Assembly (NCBI GenBank): GCA_902500695.1
Contig: CABVRQ010000002.1
Coordinates: 92,065-116,075 of the forward strand
Reading direction: 5' to 3'
DNA from: an uncultured Nitrospira sp.
GTDB taxonomy: Bacteria > Nitrospirota > Nitrospiria > Nitrospirales > UBA8639
DNA: 24,011 nt
Numbering within the stretch: position 1 is the first letter of the stretch; the number at the start of each line of letters is the position of its first letter. Positions 22,939 to 24,011 of this stretch are shown here, in pieces. The notes under the pieces are model-generated. The model was not told where the DNA came from and did no database searches. It worked only from the letters and a program-made list of their open reading frames with translations. A program made the translations under genes and the position numbers.

Positions 22939-24011
22939 ATGAAAATACTCTATATTTGTGATTGCCTGCCTACATTTATTTTGAATGAAATAGTTGAATT
23001 GAAGAATCACGGACATGAAATGTTCATCCTGGCAAACGATTCCACCAAGCTTTATAAGGCTGTTCATGGGCCCATTGTTATGAAAAGTGGGCTGGACAAA
23101 CAGTTTCAGAGATTTTTTATCGTAAAAAACAGAAAACAGAAGTATGGCACTTTTTTAAAAAAGTTGATAGAGGATGTCTTTGCTCATCCCCAATGTGCGA
23201 TGAAGGCTTGTTGGAACCTTATTGGAAATTATCAAAATCTGAAATGCGGAGTTATCGATTATCTGGATATACGAAGTTTTTTTGATTCAGGAATTGACAT
23301 TGTTCATTCACCATTCTCAACACCGCGAATCATCGACAAAGTGTATTTGCTTTCAAAAATACTGAATACGCCTTTTACCTTATGCTTTAGGGCGCATGAT
23401 CTATATTATGGCAATAATATGCAGGAGCACATCAGAAGAAGTGCCGTTATCAAAGAGGCTGCTCAAATCATTACGATTGCCGGGTACAATAGAGATTTCA
23501 TAGACAAAAATCTGGGCATTAAGAAAAACATTAAAATTATTCACAGCGCGATTGATCCCGATTTTTTTCAGGCGAAAGGGGTCGCGAGATCCCCTAAATC
23601 AATAATTGCCGTAGGACGTCTGGATGATCAAAAAGGAGTCCTCTATCTTATTCAAGCCTGCCACATATTACATGTTCGGGGAATTGAGTATGAGTGTACG
23701 ATAATCGGTGAAGGGCCGGAAAAGGAGGCTTGCCAAAAGCTTATTGCGGAACGGGGAATTCCCAACATGCATCTTATTGACTATTTGCCCAATGAGACAG
23801 TCAAAGAATATTTGGATCGTGCAACGGTGTTTGTTTTACCATGTGAAATTGCTCCGGATGGAAGGAGAGATATCCTGGCGAATGCGTTAAAAGAAGCCAT
23901 GGCCATGCAAATTCCGGTCATTACCTCAAAAATGTGCGGGATAGAAGAGTTGGTCGATGATGGAGTAAATGGAATGTTAGTTCCTCCTCAAAACCCTGAG
24001 GCGCTTGCCGA
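22939..24011 (+). CDS. GT4 family glycosyltransferase, cut by the window edge
   Basis: An open frame from ATG 22939 continues past the right edge (357 full codons seen). It begins MKILYICDCLPTFILNEIVEL, a typical GT4 start. The C-terminal half has IIAVGRLDDQKGVLYLIQAC, with the DQKG loop, IGEGPEKEACQKL and an EX7E-type segment (CEIAPDGRRDILANALKEAM) with PVITSKMCGIEELV after it. This is a retaining GT-B enzyme of the kind that adds a hexose during exopolysaccharide or O-antigen assembly. PCEIAPDGRRDILANAL resembles enzymes of the colanic-acid WcaL type. There is no Shine-Dalgarno sequence before the ATG. Only about 30-60 residues should be missing. Confidence 0.85.
   Translation, partial: MKILYICDCLPTFILNEIVELKNHGHEMFILANDSTKLYKAVHGPIVMKSGLDKQFQRFFIVKNRKQKYGTFLKKLIEDVFAHPQCAMKACWNLIGNYQNLKCGVIDYLDIRSFFDSGIDIVHSPFSTPRIIDKVYLLSKILNTPFTLCFRAHDLYYGNNMQEHIRRSAVIKEAAQIITIAGYNRDFIDKNLGIKKNIKIIHSAIDPDFFQAKGVARSPKSIIAVGRLDDQKGVLYLIQACHILHVRGIEYECTIIGEGPEKEACQKLIAERGIPNMHLIDYLPNETVKEYLDRATVFVLPCEIAPDGRRDILANALKEAMAMQIPVITSKMCGIEELVDDGVNGMLVPPQNPEALA

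Noticed and set aside
22481..23067. Two long minus-strand open frames across the GT2/GT4 gap
   Set aside because: Both largely mirror the flanking glycosyltransferase genes; the one with an ATG at 22912 has GGAG directly abutting the start, which is not a usable spacing.
1..24011. Search for tRNA, rRNA, CRISPR arrays, insertion sequences and transposase genes
   Set aside because: None was recognised on either strand; no terminal repeats or transposase motifs were seen beside the gene remnants.

Overview
The window is a surface-polysaccharide (O-antigen or exopolysaccharide type) biosynthesis and export locus from a Gram-negative bacterium. All confidently called genes lie on the plus strand, apart from one partial gene that leaves the left edge on the minus strand. 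Base composition looks intermediate, by eye somewhat below 50% GC (not computed). The gene content is compatible with Nitrospirota or a similar environmental lineage, but nothing here fixes the taxonomy.

Layout: (1) 1-146, a divergent partial gene of unknown function whose ribosome binding site sits in a perfect inverted repeat. (2) 432-984, a short RfaH/NusG-like antiterminator gene with its own plausible promoter. (3) 985-1611, a long untranslated stretch with a perfect 10-bp stem overlapping an ops/JUMPstart-like motif. (4) 1612-10489, sugar precursor genes: an L-2-hydroxyglutarate-oxidase-like flavoprotein, glucose-1-phosphate cytidylyltransferase, an extended SDR, a zinc-binding sugar C-methyltransferase, an RmlC-like 3,5-epimerase, a DUF4910 aminopeptidase-like protein, a second sugar nucleotidyltransferase and a second SDR. 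(5) 10627-13270, a GT4-fold glycosyltransferase and a membrane-anchored beta-propeller protein. (6) 13271-14412, a gene-poor stretch with a decayed SGNH/GDSL-like gene. (7) 14413-16630, an ABC-2 permease and an ATPase with a C-terminal carbohydrate-binding-type domain (Wzm/Wzt). (8) 16631-17190, decayed coding sequence. (9) 17198-24011, a TylF-like methyltransferase, an APH/choline-kinase-like phosphotransferase, an AsnB-type amidotransferase, a GT2 glycosyltransferase and a GT4 glycosyltransferase cut by the right edge.

Working model (inference): the antiterminator is loaded in the long leader and lets polymerase read a very long operon. The central genes make one or more unusual, probably C-branched, deoxysugar nucleotides. 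The glycosyltransferases assemble the chain on a lipid carrier, and Wzm/Wzt exports the finished polymer. The methyltransferase and kinase just after Wzt recall the two activities of the E. coli WbdD chain terminator, here on separate proteins. Several gaps of 300-1100 bp hold remnants of genes, so the cluster looks like a mosaic that has gained and lost modules.
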